DNA of 64,000 nt from Poronia punctata. Taxonomy: Eukaryota > Ascomycota > Sordariomycetes > Xylariales > Xylariaceae. The stretch is from the NCBI GenBank assembly GCA_022579005.1, contig MU401564.1:1-64000 (forward strand), read 5' to 3'. This document shows, in pieces, positions 36,173 through 48,469 of the stretch. The position numbers and the translations under genes are program-made. A model generated the notes under the pieces. That model worked only from the letters and a program-made list of their open reading frames with translations, was not told the DNA's origin and did no database searches. The number at the start of each line of letters is the position of its first letter. Position 1 is the first letter of the stretch.

Positions 36173-39100
36173 CTCCGTGTCTCTCTTTCTCCCCTCCCTT
36201 TGTGTGCGTGGTGAAATTGGCTTATAAGAATGCGATTGCATCGGACCGTTCCTCGGCCTCTTATTAGCTGGCGGTTGCCCCAAGAATGCATGATACCTTC
36301 CACATTGTCATTCTTGGCTGCCCACCTTGGGGAGTATTCTCGAATAGAATGCAATAGTCTACGAGTATTTTGGAGAAACATGGGGTGATATTCTGGGGAC
36401 ACAACAGAATCCACTGACTGGGTAAGGAGCTTGCAGTATGGCTGACATTTGGCATGCCATCATGTTGTGTTCCAACATCCACGTTGAGGCAAGAAAGGTT
36501 ACGTATGTTCATCTGTCTAGGAACTACCTTAGGTAAGGTAGGGTAAGGTAAGATGTCATGTCCGAAATAGATGAACTTACCGACAGCACAACATTTATCC
36601 ATCCTTGCAGACTCCATATATTAAGGTTGACCTTTTAATAGCCCGATATAGTACCTACATCATTGGTTTTGGTCACCATCTCGCAATCTGTAGATTGTCG
36701 TGCCGGGGCTCGGTTCAACCCGATGATAAGATAGACCTCTAGATGCCAACATCGTGGAGGTCCATACCTACTGACAGTTAGATAAAGTCTAACCTGAGTA
36801 GGTATCTCGATAGACAGACTCCTTTGGTTGCGAGGGGTCGGTCAACATCAAGTATCCGTAGGAGGGACGTCACGTGCAGTACACCACCACATGAGAATTA
36901 GACTGCGGGTATATCCAATCAACGTCTGCTCTGCTACCGCTTGATCAAAGTTGGTCAAGTCTATCGTGGAGTCAACCACAGCTTAGGTTTCAGAGAAGTC
37001 AGGCGTAAGTTTGGCGTTCTATCAGAAGTGTAACGTTATCCCAACGTCGGTTTCTTCTGGGTAAAAGACAATACCTCGCAAACGACATATTTCTGTCGAA
37101 GTCGACGTCGACTAAGACCTTTCGATGTCGAGCAAGCACCCCGGTCACCGATCGTCGATCTTGCCGTAGTCAAGTGCTCAAGTCTCGCTTGCATATTAAT
37201 AAGGGCCATGCATCCGCTATTCAGAATAACGTCGCGGTGCCCCTGATTTACAGTGGTCACGAGCCGCCCACATCAAGATAGTCAGATCGGCACCCGTCTT
37301 CAAAGTTGAAAAGTAAGTTCTGATGAGCCCACCAGTTCGAGTTGATCAGCACAGCTCTGGTTGACCTCCTTGGTTATCGATACGTATAGTTAGGGTAACA
37401 CTTTGCTAATGGTTCTGGAACTGACAACTGCACATAACCGGGGCCCGTAATGACTTGACATTGATTTTCTTCGAAACCGAGGGCTATTATGCTTAAAGTT
37501 GCGATCGCAAAGCAGATACTCAGTGGGTATTGCTTGTAATAGACCCATGAGTAATGTAAGTTGTACGAATTTGAATTTATTCGTTCTTTTCTGAAGATGG
37601 AAGTTCGGGTTACTGAAGTCAACAGCCAGAATACATAAGTCCACCAGGGCGAGAAGTGGCCTGGCCGGAGCTGGACATTATAGGCGACTTTGAGCCAAAA
37701 GGTTCGCAGAGTAATACCAGATACTCTTTCTCGGCTTTGCAATGGATTTGTTCATCTGCGATATGCGTCCTTGGCCGCTTCCGTCACTTCTTCTGGGACT
37801 TCGACATACCTATTTGTCCAGCCCGACTTTTCCGGCCCGTTCCTATGACATGGAGGAAAGTAAAATTAACAATACTACTAACAACACTCACCACATTTTC
37901 CATATCACATTACCATACTCGGCCCCGCGGTACGAGGCCTAGACTTCGGAGATGCAAAATAAGACACCTACGAAATGTCGGGGGAATTAAACCCGGTCGA
38001 AATGAAGTTTGACGTGGCCAGCAGCTGCATCAGTAGCAGCAGTAGCCACAGAGGTTGCCAGGATGAGGCTTGTTAGAAATGCACTAACATGTCCCTAGCA
38101 ATAGTTTGTCAACAATCGAAGTCGTGGCCGACTCTCGACAGTCCTCTTGTATGCACAGCCTCTAATCCCTGCCATTCCAAGAGAATTATGTGGCTCTGAG
38201 AAACCGGCCCAGCACAGTATCAACTCGCCCACAATCTAGGATCAAAACAAGGAATATCGTTCCTCTTAAGGAATGATCTCGATTCTTGGTGTCCCGTAGG
38301 CCGGCGTGAGTGATGAAAATCACCCGTTTGGATGATCTGGCAGCTTCCGAGTTGCAGCCTCTTTATGGACTATCCGTGAACTGTCAATACGACTTGGAGG
38401 GGGGGAATATGTGCAGAAGTCGCCGGCTCGCTCGGAAAGTAGCCTGTTTTCTGTTATCGATTCATTTATTGGCAGGACCATGAAAGCAATCAGAGAGCAC
38501 GCGCATATTCAACCCCGGCCTTGGAATCAATACATCTGCCACAGTTCGTCTGGCGGGCTTCCAAGAATGGAGAGGAAGGGCATTGCCAGGTGTCAATGCT
38601 CTCCTAGCCTTTGGTTCTTAGGGCAAGACACCCCAACGGTATGATCGGCTTCCCCTTCTAGAAACCTCACGAGGAGCGGTGTTGAATGATCGGCTCGAGT
38701 AAATACGCGAGACAGAAAGGTCGTTGAGAAATTGCCACCGCCGGTCTCACGAGACTTTAGCGATATTGGTATACAGGCAAAGTCACGCACCAAGACATCA
38801 TAGCGATGTTTGGCCAGTCCGTCATTTTAAAGACGTTTTTTTCCCACGCGGTTTCGCAGGGAGAGAATTCTTCTCGTTTCGAAATGGCGGTGAAGTCGAA
38901 GGATAGGTAATAGACATGTGCTCTGGTTTGTACAAGGCGAAGTACGGGACGAGGACAACTTCTAAAGCACCCCCAGTAACCGAGTCTAGACTATCCACGT
39001 TGGCAACAATTCGTCCCTCGGTAACGCCAAGAATACCCACCAGAGGTCCAGAGGAGCTTGTTGTATCCACGATTGCACTTGTTGAGCTCCGCCCAACAAG

Positions 39101-39975
39101 GTTGGTGGTGCGCCCATCAAGAGCCACCACAAAGATGGTTCCTGGATCGGCTACTTTGTGGAACAACGAGGTTGATCTGGTACTAGCCGATCTATTGAAA
39201 AAGTTGTCTGCCAGATCATTTCCCAAATTTACTGTCGAGTGTTTAACGACCGATGACGAAAATGGTCTTTTCGGTGGTTTGCGATGGTTCGGATGGATAA
39301 CTTGTTCAAAGCTTCGATTCGACGGTGATTCGGTAGTCTAAGCGCACGCTCTATCCGGCGCCGACAGACTCACTTCACATTTATCTCGCCTACCTATATT
39401 TTTGCGGCAACTACCTACATAAGGTTGTACGTGTACTAGGTAGTCTGCTTACTGGACACGACCTTGGCTTCGGGACGGCTGAGCTAACCTAGTGCTTCAT
39501 TGCCGACCATAAAATATGTGCACAAGGAAATACCGGTAATACCTAGGTTAGGTTAGTTGGTTGATTTATCCGTCCTTGTTCTTACCAAAATGCCGATGCG
39601 GAGTGAGGTTATGAGCGACTGACTCAAAGTGGCATAACTGATGACCATAGGTACGAGTATTACATCAGCTCCCGTTTCTTTCTCTTGCCCACTCCGACCT
39701 CTTTCTTTTTTTCCCTTTTTTTCCTTCCACCCATAAAATGTACGTAGGATTGCATGCAGGACTACGTACCGTAGCCATGCATAATACCTAGGATAGGGTA
39801 AGGCCAATGGACGTGCATGAACTAGTCAATGTTTGAAATCCTTCCTAGGAAAAGTGAGTTGGTGGTTCACCGCACTCACTTCACTCACTGCAGAAAGAGA
39901 GACTCCAGTGAAGCTTTTCCTTTCGACAGCCTACATACCTAGCGAAGAAATCATGATGGAGGAGCGGACGATACA

Positions 39976-40000
39976 CATACACATACACATACACATACGC
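39976..40000. repeat. (ACACAT)n hexanucleotide array
   Basis: About four hexanucleotide units in intergenic sequence. Confidence 0.8.
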
Positions 40001-43000
40001 ATAGCATATCTTGATTTTTGAAAACCCACCTTTACGCGTGGGCAGATGCCTAGTCCGTAAACCTGTGCATTTCTGTTATGGATCCCCCCCCCCCCTTGGT
40101 CAAAACGTTGTTACTCAAAATACCTATCTCGAAGCGCACCGCACCGCATAGGTACTCCCCACGAGGGCACCAATAATAAGGGTCCCGGACCCACGATGCT
40201 GATTAAAATGGGTGGTACCTTATTATTCTCGTGGAAAGAAGCGGCGCTAGGTTATTAGGCGGTAGTTTTAAAGCACGAGGCATGAAGCCTTTAAGCCAAG
40301 CACGTTTAAGCAATTACCAAGGGACCTGATAGTCTGGTTCCTGATTTTTTTTAGAATTGTATTACCTAAGTAAGTACTCTGTACCCACATGAGTTCCAGC
40401 AGACTCTTAATGGAAAGGGGGGGGGGAAATGCATCGTTTTTATGGGAGGCTGGTTTGCTGCGGTAAGTAACTGTATGAACAAGTGTTCAGCAACCAAAGG
40501 GGAGGAGAGAGAGAGAGAGTGTGTGTGAGGGGGGACCTTGAGGCTTGGGGCATTGGGGCTTGCTTGCAGACCGCCTACCTATGCCACGTCCTCTCTCCCT
40601 ACAGTACAGTTTTTTTTTTTTTGCGGAAAGTGTAGGTACCTACCTCGCCTTTCCGCTTGGCCCCCGTTTGAGCCCGTGACCTTGGCAATAAACACGCACG
40701 ATGACTCTTTCATCAATCAATTTGTCTAACCTTGAAGCAAAAGGTGGACAGGTGGGAACGACATGTTCGAGGTGTGGCTGATGCTACCTACGATAATGAT
40801 GAATGCGCCTTTTGATTATTCGTACTGTATATATCTGCAAAAAGCTCAATAGAGGAACTGGAATACTGAGAGTAGGAACCATAGCCGGCGGAGAACACTT
40901 TACTGGCCATCGTGTTAAAGAGGGGAGTTGTTGCGAGGATAGCTTTGTGGAAACACTTGGACGTTTTGAGTCGAGTTGGTCCTGTAAGATATTTGCTAGG
41001 TTAGATACTACGAGTACAGGTGCTTCGTGTACGTACTCGGAGGTTAGGTACAACACATTCCGCTGCAATTGCCCGCACAGTGGTGTATACAGAGGTACAT
41101 GGTTTGTGGTCGAACCCCTCGTACCTGGGCAAGCTAGACGTTGGCGAGGGGGGCCACATGTTGTCGAAAAAAGCTTAGAAAGCTTTAGTACAAGGTTAAA
41201 CAGACCGTTGCTAAAACCCGATTAGCTAACCACAAGCTTAACTGCCGGTGTAAGTGGTTTGCTTCTTGGAGAATACTCGTAGGTATTATGTGCAAGGTCT
41301 GCTGTTATAATATACACGTACGTAATCAGCCTTGAAGGGTCTACCGCTCCGACTTGGGTAATACATCTACGGACTACGAGTAGACTACGGGACAGTATGC
41401 GGTCATACACCTTACAGGCTTCAATTACGATGCAAAAGGCACGAATGAACGGTCGCTGGTTTAGAAACTGGTTGTCAGAGCACCGCTTTCACCAGTTTAA
41501 AATCCTGTACCTACTTGAAACCGGTGCCAGCCACAGGTCTCGCTTATTCACATGGATCGGAAGAAATTGGGGTCTTTATTGATACCCAAAGGCCCCAACT
41601 TTGGGCATGAAGGGTTGTATCGCCACAGAAGGACGGACTTCGCCCTTTCCTCCGTGTCCTGTCATAGGCTTTCTATCTGGCTGTTCTGGGTCCCTTGCGC
41701 CAACCTATTTGGATTGCCGAAGTGGAAGCTGATGGATTTTTATCACCCCTCTCGAATCGAAATCTCACCATCCGCCCGTAAATCCAGTCCCAGCGACTTG
41801 TATAGCTGTAGAAGTAATTTTAGCATACCAGAACAAGTTCCCTATGATTCGAAATCATTACCCCTCCCCCACCCTCCAAGTCAGCTCCAGAACAAATCTC
41901 GTCCATCAAACTTACACCGAATAGGGCGCTCACCCTTAGTTTTGTTCTCTCCTATCCATCCATATTCACCTATGCGTTCCTGTTGACACTAGCCCAACAT
42001 TTGCCACTCAGAAGAATGCTTCGCGAACAACATTCATAACGTACAAGAGAAAGAGACATATGCTATAGGCGCAGATCGGCGGCAAGGACGAACAACCACA
42101 ACCGCCGCGGAAGATCTTTTTGATGATTTGACCACAGCCATCTTGAGGCAATTTATGAACAGAACATTGTCAAGACGAACACGCGGCAAAGGAGATATTG
42201 CTTTTGCTGACTCCAAGCCTTCTCCTTGAAACCCCAATAACTACGAGTGAGGCGATCAGTTTCAGAGTCTAGTCTCCGTACATCCGGTGTTATAGGATTG
42301 AGTGTGCAACTGTTCTGTTACACACTTGTGAGAACGCCGCGTCTGAATTGCTATCGTAAGTAGTCGATTGCTTGCCGGAGTTGGGGGCCGTATCATTTTG
42401 TCCAGGTCGAGGTCCAACCGTCGCTCACAGCAGTCATTGCCTGACAGAAGAACACGGTGCCAGGACACTGGGCAAAGCCGCCAGCCAAGCACATCGTCAT
42501 TCGACAGGGCCAGGTTGACGGGACTTGTGCTGCAAGCACTCAATACTTCCCTGATCCACATCACACCCTTTTCACCCTATCCGTATACGGCACAGACCCA
42601 ACGGAAAGGGAAAGAAGGAAGAAATATATGGGGCCCTAACGTCTCCTCTAGACCGCCCCGGTGACTTTAGCTTATTACAGCGTACCTAGAAGGATTTTCC
42701 CAGTGAAAGGACAACTCAGCATCCCCTATCGATAGGGCTTCTACAGTGGACGAACCCCCCTGTGCCGAGCCGTAGCGGGATCTATCGATAGTTGGACAGG
42801 GATTAGAACACTAAGTACCTTCCAAAAGGTACGGTAGTAGGTACTTTTGACAACACAGCGTGCAGGGGACCTTTCACAGTCTGAAAACCAGGTTCTGCCT
42901 GTCTGGGTCCCTTTTCCTTCTCCTTCTCTGTCCCCCGACAACCACCAAGTCTGTTTCTTGTACAGGCAAACAGCACCTACCACGTTGGAAACCTGCCGGT

Positions 43001-43903
43001 CCCTCGTTGCCCGAGGACACAACCTGCAATCCTCAACCTCACATTACCTTCTCAATCATCTTGCTATAGCGACGGCATTGGGTATTCCATGCCATTTTGT
43101 AGCAGCGTCGACCGCCTGCATATTTCTAACCTACCCTTTTCTTCTGGCTGCTTTGCCAACCGACTGGGCCTTTCTCCATTCCTCATCCTCCTTCTCCTTC
43201 TCCGTTTTATCTACCTACCTAGTTAAATAGGTAGCCCACCTTGCGGCAGCACCCGTCGATCCGAGTTCCCCTCACGACCAGAAACCATCAGTCATCATTG
43301 ATCAACTGCTGCCAGTCCCGCCAAGCAGTGTTGCGACAGTGTTCCTACGGCGACCCTGTGTCGTCTGTCTTATCGGCCTATAGCCGCCTCCTGCATACCC
43401 AGGCCACCTGAGCAACCCTCCCGGGCAACACTGCCTGAGCGACCCTCCCTGGACGACCCTCCTCGGGAATTCTCCCTCTTAACCGCTTCTATTGCTGCGA
43501 CCAAGTTTGAATGTTACCTACCTGCTGTATCACGCAACCCCCCAAGAAACTTCTCGCATAACATCTTTTTTATCTCCTCATGCGCACAGTTTCGATTTAA
43601 CAGGACATATTCCTCTACAAATTGTTGTCAACCATACAGCCGCAGCACGTATTTTTGGTGCCATATCCCGTCAGCAGTTTAAAAACTATCTTATTCCGGT
43701 CAATCGCAAGTCATTCGTCCTTTTTTCAATTGCGCTCGCCATAGTTGGATATCTGCGACGATTTACGATAGACCAGAACGTACTATTGGGTAGTGCCGAC
43801 GCCTACAACACCTCGATATCTGCCCTAGCGGCACCGCAGAGGCACTTTGGGCCTCTCATCTCTCGTTCAATTCGAATTGCCATTGTTCTAATCTGACTTC
43901 ACC

Positions 43904-45685
43904 ATGGGAAAGCGCTCGTCATTACCCGCGCATGTGGCGCATGTGGAAGACGCCGACGATGATGGAACGGTCCTACCAGGGACCGAAGTTAAATATGCTC
44001 GCTCGGTGGCCCCCGGCAGTCCGCGGAGGCAGCAGCCCAACACAGGCAAATCACGGAAGGAGTCTAAACGAGCAGATTCCTCCTGTAGCTCGACCGACTC
44101 TTCTGATTCCACAGCACATGTGGTAACCAAAGGAAAGGGCAAAAAGTCTAGGAGTGACAGACATGATAGGCATGATAGGCACGATAGACATGGCGCCGTA
44201 GTCATGCAGTCTAAGTCTAAGCGTCCTAGTGCGCGATCGTCCAAGACCATGCCGCCGCCATCATCCAGAGCGTCGGATGAATCCTCGTATTATACGCACC
44301 ACAAGGCCTCGAGGCCCCGGGCTCAGACTCGGCCGGAGTCGTATTACGGGCAGTCCGCATCGTCACGGCCGCCGATGCGTCCACCCATGCCAGGGTCTGG
44401 TTTTTATCATCAACCCCCACCGCCAAATATGGTACCTCCATCGTTTCCTCCACCATCCTGGATCCCTCCTTTCCCCGGGTCCGGCCCTGGACATGGGCCT
44501 GGGCCTGGACCTGGACCAGGATTCGGGCACGGGCCTCCGCCTGGCCCTGGGCCGATGCCCATGCCGCCGATGCCGATGCACCACCACCCATCGCTTCCGC
44601 CGCCGCCCCCTGCAGACCCTCACTTTTCTCGGGACTTGGCGATGCGTTTTAAACCGCCACCGCCCGTAGGTCGGCCTTCGTCGGCAATGGGTTACCGCCA
44701 TGCATCTAACCCTAACCCGTACGAGTACGAGCACCCCCAGGAGAAACCTCCGGTTCCGCGGCGTTCTTCCATGTCGAGAAAGGCAAGCAGAGAGATTAAG
44801 GAACTTGAAGACCGCAGGCGCATGCCACCCCCACCCCCACCTCGACCAAAGTCGACGCGGCCGGAGCGTATTATACTTAAAGCGACACCACCAGCCCAGA
44901 GGAAATCTGTCAATTTTGAGGACGAGGACCTAGACGATATCTTGTCGCAGTATCCATCCCTTCAGCAGCGTGAACGCGAATTGGGGGTTGAGTACGGTTC
45001 TGTTCCTTTCGACCATCGCCGTCAGAGCTTTGATGCGCCGCAACCCTTCTTTGACTACGAGGACGAGGAGGAAGAGGAAGAAGAAGAGGAGGAGGAAGAG
45101 GAGGAAGATGAACATTATTATGTCGAACCTCCGCCGCCTACTAGATCCCGAAGTCGGCGAAGATCTCAGGTCAATATCGAAGACAAGATCCGGAATGCAT
45201 CGGCCTATCAGGATAACATAGGTGGCGGTCCATCATCGGCCCTCACTGCTGATGCGCTTCGAAAGTCCAAGACAGTTCCCAGCAGCCGCTCCACTCGAAG
45301 CAGCGTGAGTCGGGATGAGAGCGATTACAGACACTCTGCAACAACACACACTACCCGGTCCAGCAGTGGAGAGGATGACATTACAATCAAGGTCTCGGAA
45401 GGATGTGTCGTCGAGGTGGCAGGCGCAAAAATCCACTGTACCCATGGTGGCAACATTAGCGTTGCTCGCACGGGGAATTCGCGCTCGGGTAGCGATCGCG
45501 GAACGTCGATCTACGGCGACGACCGCAGAAGTCGCTCAGATCGCTCTTCAACCAGTCGAACCCGGGCTACTTCTCAAGCCGCATACGCTCGAGGCCTCCC
45601 GGCTCCTTCGATGTACTCATCTTCACCGTATCAGTCTTCTCCTCTCACACATCACTACGGCTACTCGGACTACTCTGATGATTAA
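43904..45685 (+). CDS. Proline-rich, mostly disordered protein of unknown function (593 aa)
   Basis: Intronless. The start codon sits in a good context (TCACCATGGG). Order: basic Ser-rich N-terminus; RHD tripeptide repeats at 86-96; Tyr/Ser/Arg region; proline/glycine-rich tract at about 155-255 with GPGPGPGPG; a second proline block near 308-313; a glutamate run at 388-400; then an Arg/Ser-rich tail ending YSDYSDD. Within the tail, residues 490-523 (DITIKVSEGCVVEVAGAKIH onward) form the only segment that looks folded, a probable small beta unit. No catalytic or named domain is recognised. The composition suggests an RNA-binding, cytoskeletal or condensate-type scaffold, but that is speculation. 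The upstream frame at 43492-43896 is probably leader rather than an extra exon. Confidence 0.75.
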   Translation: MGKRSSLPAHVAHVEDADDDGTVLPGTEVKYARSVAPGSPRRQQPNTGKSRKESKRADSSCSSTDSSDSTAHVVTKGKGKKSRSDRHDRHDRHDRHGAVVMQSKSKRPSARSSKTMPPPSSRASDESSYYTHHKASRPRAQTRPESYYGQSASSRPPMRPPMPGSGFYHQPPPPNMVPPSFPPPSWIPPFPGSGPGHGPGPGPGPGFGHGPPPGPGPMPMPPMPMHHHPSLPPPPPADPHFSRDLAMRFKPPPPVGRPSSAMGYRHASNPNPYEYEHPQEKPPVPRRSSMSRKASREIKELEDRRRMPPPPPPRPKSTRPERIILKATPPAQRKSVNFEDEDLDDILSQYPSLQQRERELGVEYGSVPFDHRRQSFDAPQPFFDYEDEEEEEEEEEEEEEEDEHYYVEPPPPTRSRSRRRSQVNIEDKIRNASAYQDNIGGGPSSALTADALRKSKTVPSSRSTRSSVSRDESDYRHSATTHTTRSSSGEDDITIKVSEGCVVEVAGAKIHCTHGGNISVARTGNSRSGSDRGTSIYGDDRRSRSDRSSTSRTRATSQAAYARGLPAPSMYSSSPYQSSPLTHHYGYSDYSDD

Positions 45686-48469
45686 TTGGTCTTTTGGTAC
45701 TTCTACGCGATCGATCTTACTGAGCTGCATCCCAATTGGCCTCCATCTACAGGAGGGAGGGTTCTCGAGTGATTTAAGAAACGACCGCTCTCCCTCTCCT
45801 TTCCCCCCTTTTCTATTACCTATTTCCGATTTGTTATGTTGGGGGCATGTCACGTCCCTGGGCCCTGTATATGAGAAATGAGATGGTGAAATGAGATTGA
45901 CGATGTTGAGCAAAAAAAATGGAAGACAAAGTTTTTGATGGGACAATCATGTTTTTTTTTTTTCATATAATCATGTTTCTTAGCGTTTTGGTTTAATTTT
46001 TTTTCTTTTTCTTTTACGCAGTCCTGGCTGGGCCATGCTGTGTGGCGATACCCTGTGCTTTGAAGCCGAGTTGTTCCTGTGAAGACGTCAAGATGGGAAC
46101 TGGACCGATAGATCGACCTTGTACGAGGGGTGAAGCTCACGCTTCGGTTCGCATTGGGAACCATTAATTTCACGAAGGCTGATCAGTGGTGGTAATGTCG
46201 CATAGGCCAGGAGTGGCCGTTACGTTGTGTGTGGGCAGAGAAGATGTGGAGGATCAACATGGGGGAAGGCGGATGTTTCGATGATACCCCTGTCTAGTCC
46301 AGCTCGTTGGGATCAAGGGCCTAGTGTGGGGGCCAGGGGAACGACGTTTCATGTGTGGCAAGGTTCTATGATTGATGGTTTGAACGATTATGGTTCATGG
46401 GTTGGACTGGATGGTGATGAACTGACGTTGGCGCTTGTTGGGAAGGGGGGTTTCATGCATTTAAAACCTACATAGATGGGAGACATTGCTGTCGCGCTAG
46501 ATGTATTACAGGTCTGTTTTCTTTTGTCAATACCCGCCTGTATACATTTAGGTTCTCGTAATCCGACCACCTCCTGCTACCCGACCTAGATATTTCAATT
46601 TAGCGCTTGCGTTACTTTTAGATTTGGAAAGTCCCTTGCCTGGTTTATGACATGTTGTACGAGCTCTTTTGTTGATGGTAATATGTAAAAATACCATCAT
46701 CTTGGGCGTGTAAGTATTACTCTGTGTACCGTAGCCTGTTCTAATTTTGGCACCTTCCCTTTTGACCACTCGATATCCCTTTTCTGTTACCATTTTCTGT
46801 GACCAGCATCTCAATCCAGACTTTTTACTTGTATGGCACATATCATGCACTTACGGAGAACTGGCTGGCTGCCTTTAGAGCTTATTACTAGGTTACGAGT
46901 AGTAGACTACTGCAGGTGGATGTAATGGACAAGTACGTGTTACGTGTACAAGATTTGAGATTGATCTGCAAGAGCGTATGTAGGTCGTGCATGAACTGCT
47001 GAGGAAGGACTCTTCTTTTTAATCGATGGTTGATCGATTCTATGCGTTGCGTTGTGTGTACCATTCTTTTACCTACCTACCTAGGTTACATATATCTATC
47101 TCAGGAATAAAAAACATGCTTAAAAAAGTCAAGACGTGTTAATTGATTTATTGCCAATGTATTTGTTCAGGGGTTTTTTCTTTTCTGTAATGTTTTTACT
47201 TACCATTGTTAATTGTTAATTCTTGACCGGAATTATCAACTACCTATGTAATTTAAACTTTGATATCTTGATTTCTGTTGCGTATGATAAATTGGGAAGG
47301 GAAAGAAGGGGAGGAAGGAAGGTTCCGGACAGCCTTGGTGACGTGACATGCTATGATTGGGTAAGTACAGGGGGGACATTTTATATCTATATCCACATTC
47401 TACATCTACGTCCATGAGCATGTACTTGTAATTGTAGGTTAATAAATAGGTTGATAGGTAATTACTTGTAACACATTGTACATAATTAGATACGTGTAGG
47501 CAGGTTAGATTGATACGGTTTGGGTAGAGTGAGATTATATAGGTAAGCTCAGATTTGCTTTCCTTTGCTTTTTTTGTATTTGTATGTAATGAACAAGTAA
47601 TGAAAAGATAGATTATATTAGATGTCTACTTGTATTTGTAAGTGGGACTGATGTTTAAAAGGAGAGGAGAGGGGGGGAAATGGGTTGTAAATACAAGTAC
47701 CAATCTAGAGAATGCTGGTTTATTAGCCTGAACCTGAGATCTGGGTGTCTAGGATCAATACATTTCGAGCTTCTTTAGTGATAAATGGAAATATACGTGT
47801 ACAACCTCTATACTTGTATTGTGCAATCTACGAGTACTTGTAGGCATAATTATTGATATTAGTATAGACTAGGAATTGTACGTGTACTATACTAGTATAG
47901 ACTCTCATTTTTTAGAGATTGAAGGGTTTTTAGAGAAGGGTTGACAATTTAATACAGTAAAAGGTACGTACCTTGTTTAATTGACTGCTTATTTCCTAAT
48001 CAAGTTAAACTCCACTAATAACAGAGCGGTTGCCTGGCCAAATCATCTTTATCTAATTGATTATTGACTTTTCCTTGTCCATGTACGTCACTACCTCTTG
48101 GTTGGCCCAACCACCTCTACATTTACCTAAACGAATCAAATCAAGTCAGCGTTTAATCTACCTTACCTTACTTACCCTACATTGTCCGGGCAACGCAAAC
48201 GGGCATACACCTAACTACCTAAGACCCAGCCCTCTTTCAATTAATCAATCAATCAATCCATCCATCATCAACAATCACATCACATACCGTAAAGAATATT
48301 GCTGTCTCAACAAACAGCATCGTTACCCGTTCATCACAAAAAGAAGAAAAACGCCAGATAGAAAAATAATTCAGCCCTGGTCTGGGAATCCAAAAAGTCT
48401 CAATTCATCGACTTGGCTGGGTCCAGCCCAAGGTCCCCCCCAAGTCCCATTCCCATTCCACACATCACC
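45686..48469. other. Intergenic spacer, 2.8 kb
   Basis: Contains the 3' region of the 593-aa gene and the promoter of the membrane-protein gene. T-rich runs, TACCTACC words and two TACGAGTA-type octamers (46894, 47829) are present. No gene is recognisable. Confidence 0.6.

Larger units (their letters stand above)
33594..43903. other. Second long intergenic region without a recognisable gene
   Basis: About 10.3 kb with frames of at most about 144 aa on either strand, none recognised. Features seen: the promoter of the 32805 gene at the left, a (CT)n run at about 36153-36172, an (ACACAT)n run at about 39976-40000, a C run near 40085, ten TACGAGTA-type octamers, and a pyrimidine-rich leader before 43904. 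Between about 34.0 and 39.3 kb the sequence is less AT-rich and has overlapping frames on both strands, which could hide a decayed gene or unrecognised multi-exon gene; I cannot support one. Confidence 0.55.

Noticed and set aside
38822..39341. Overlapping frames of 134 aa (-) and 141 aa (+)
   Set aside because: The minus-strand peptide looks somewhat protein-like, but no homologue or exon partner is recognisable, so I do not call a gene. A translated database search with a clear hit would change this.
43492..43896. 134-aa frame directly upstream of the 593-aa gene
   Set aside because: It ends with a stop before the well-placed ATG at 43904, has no splice path into it and no recognisable content. 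Treated as leader.
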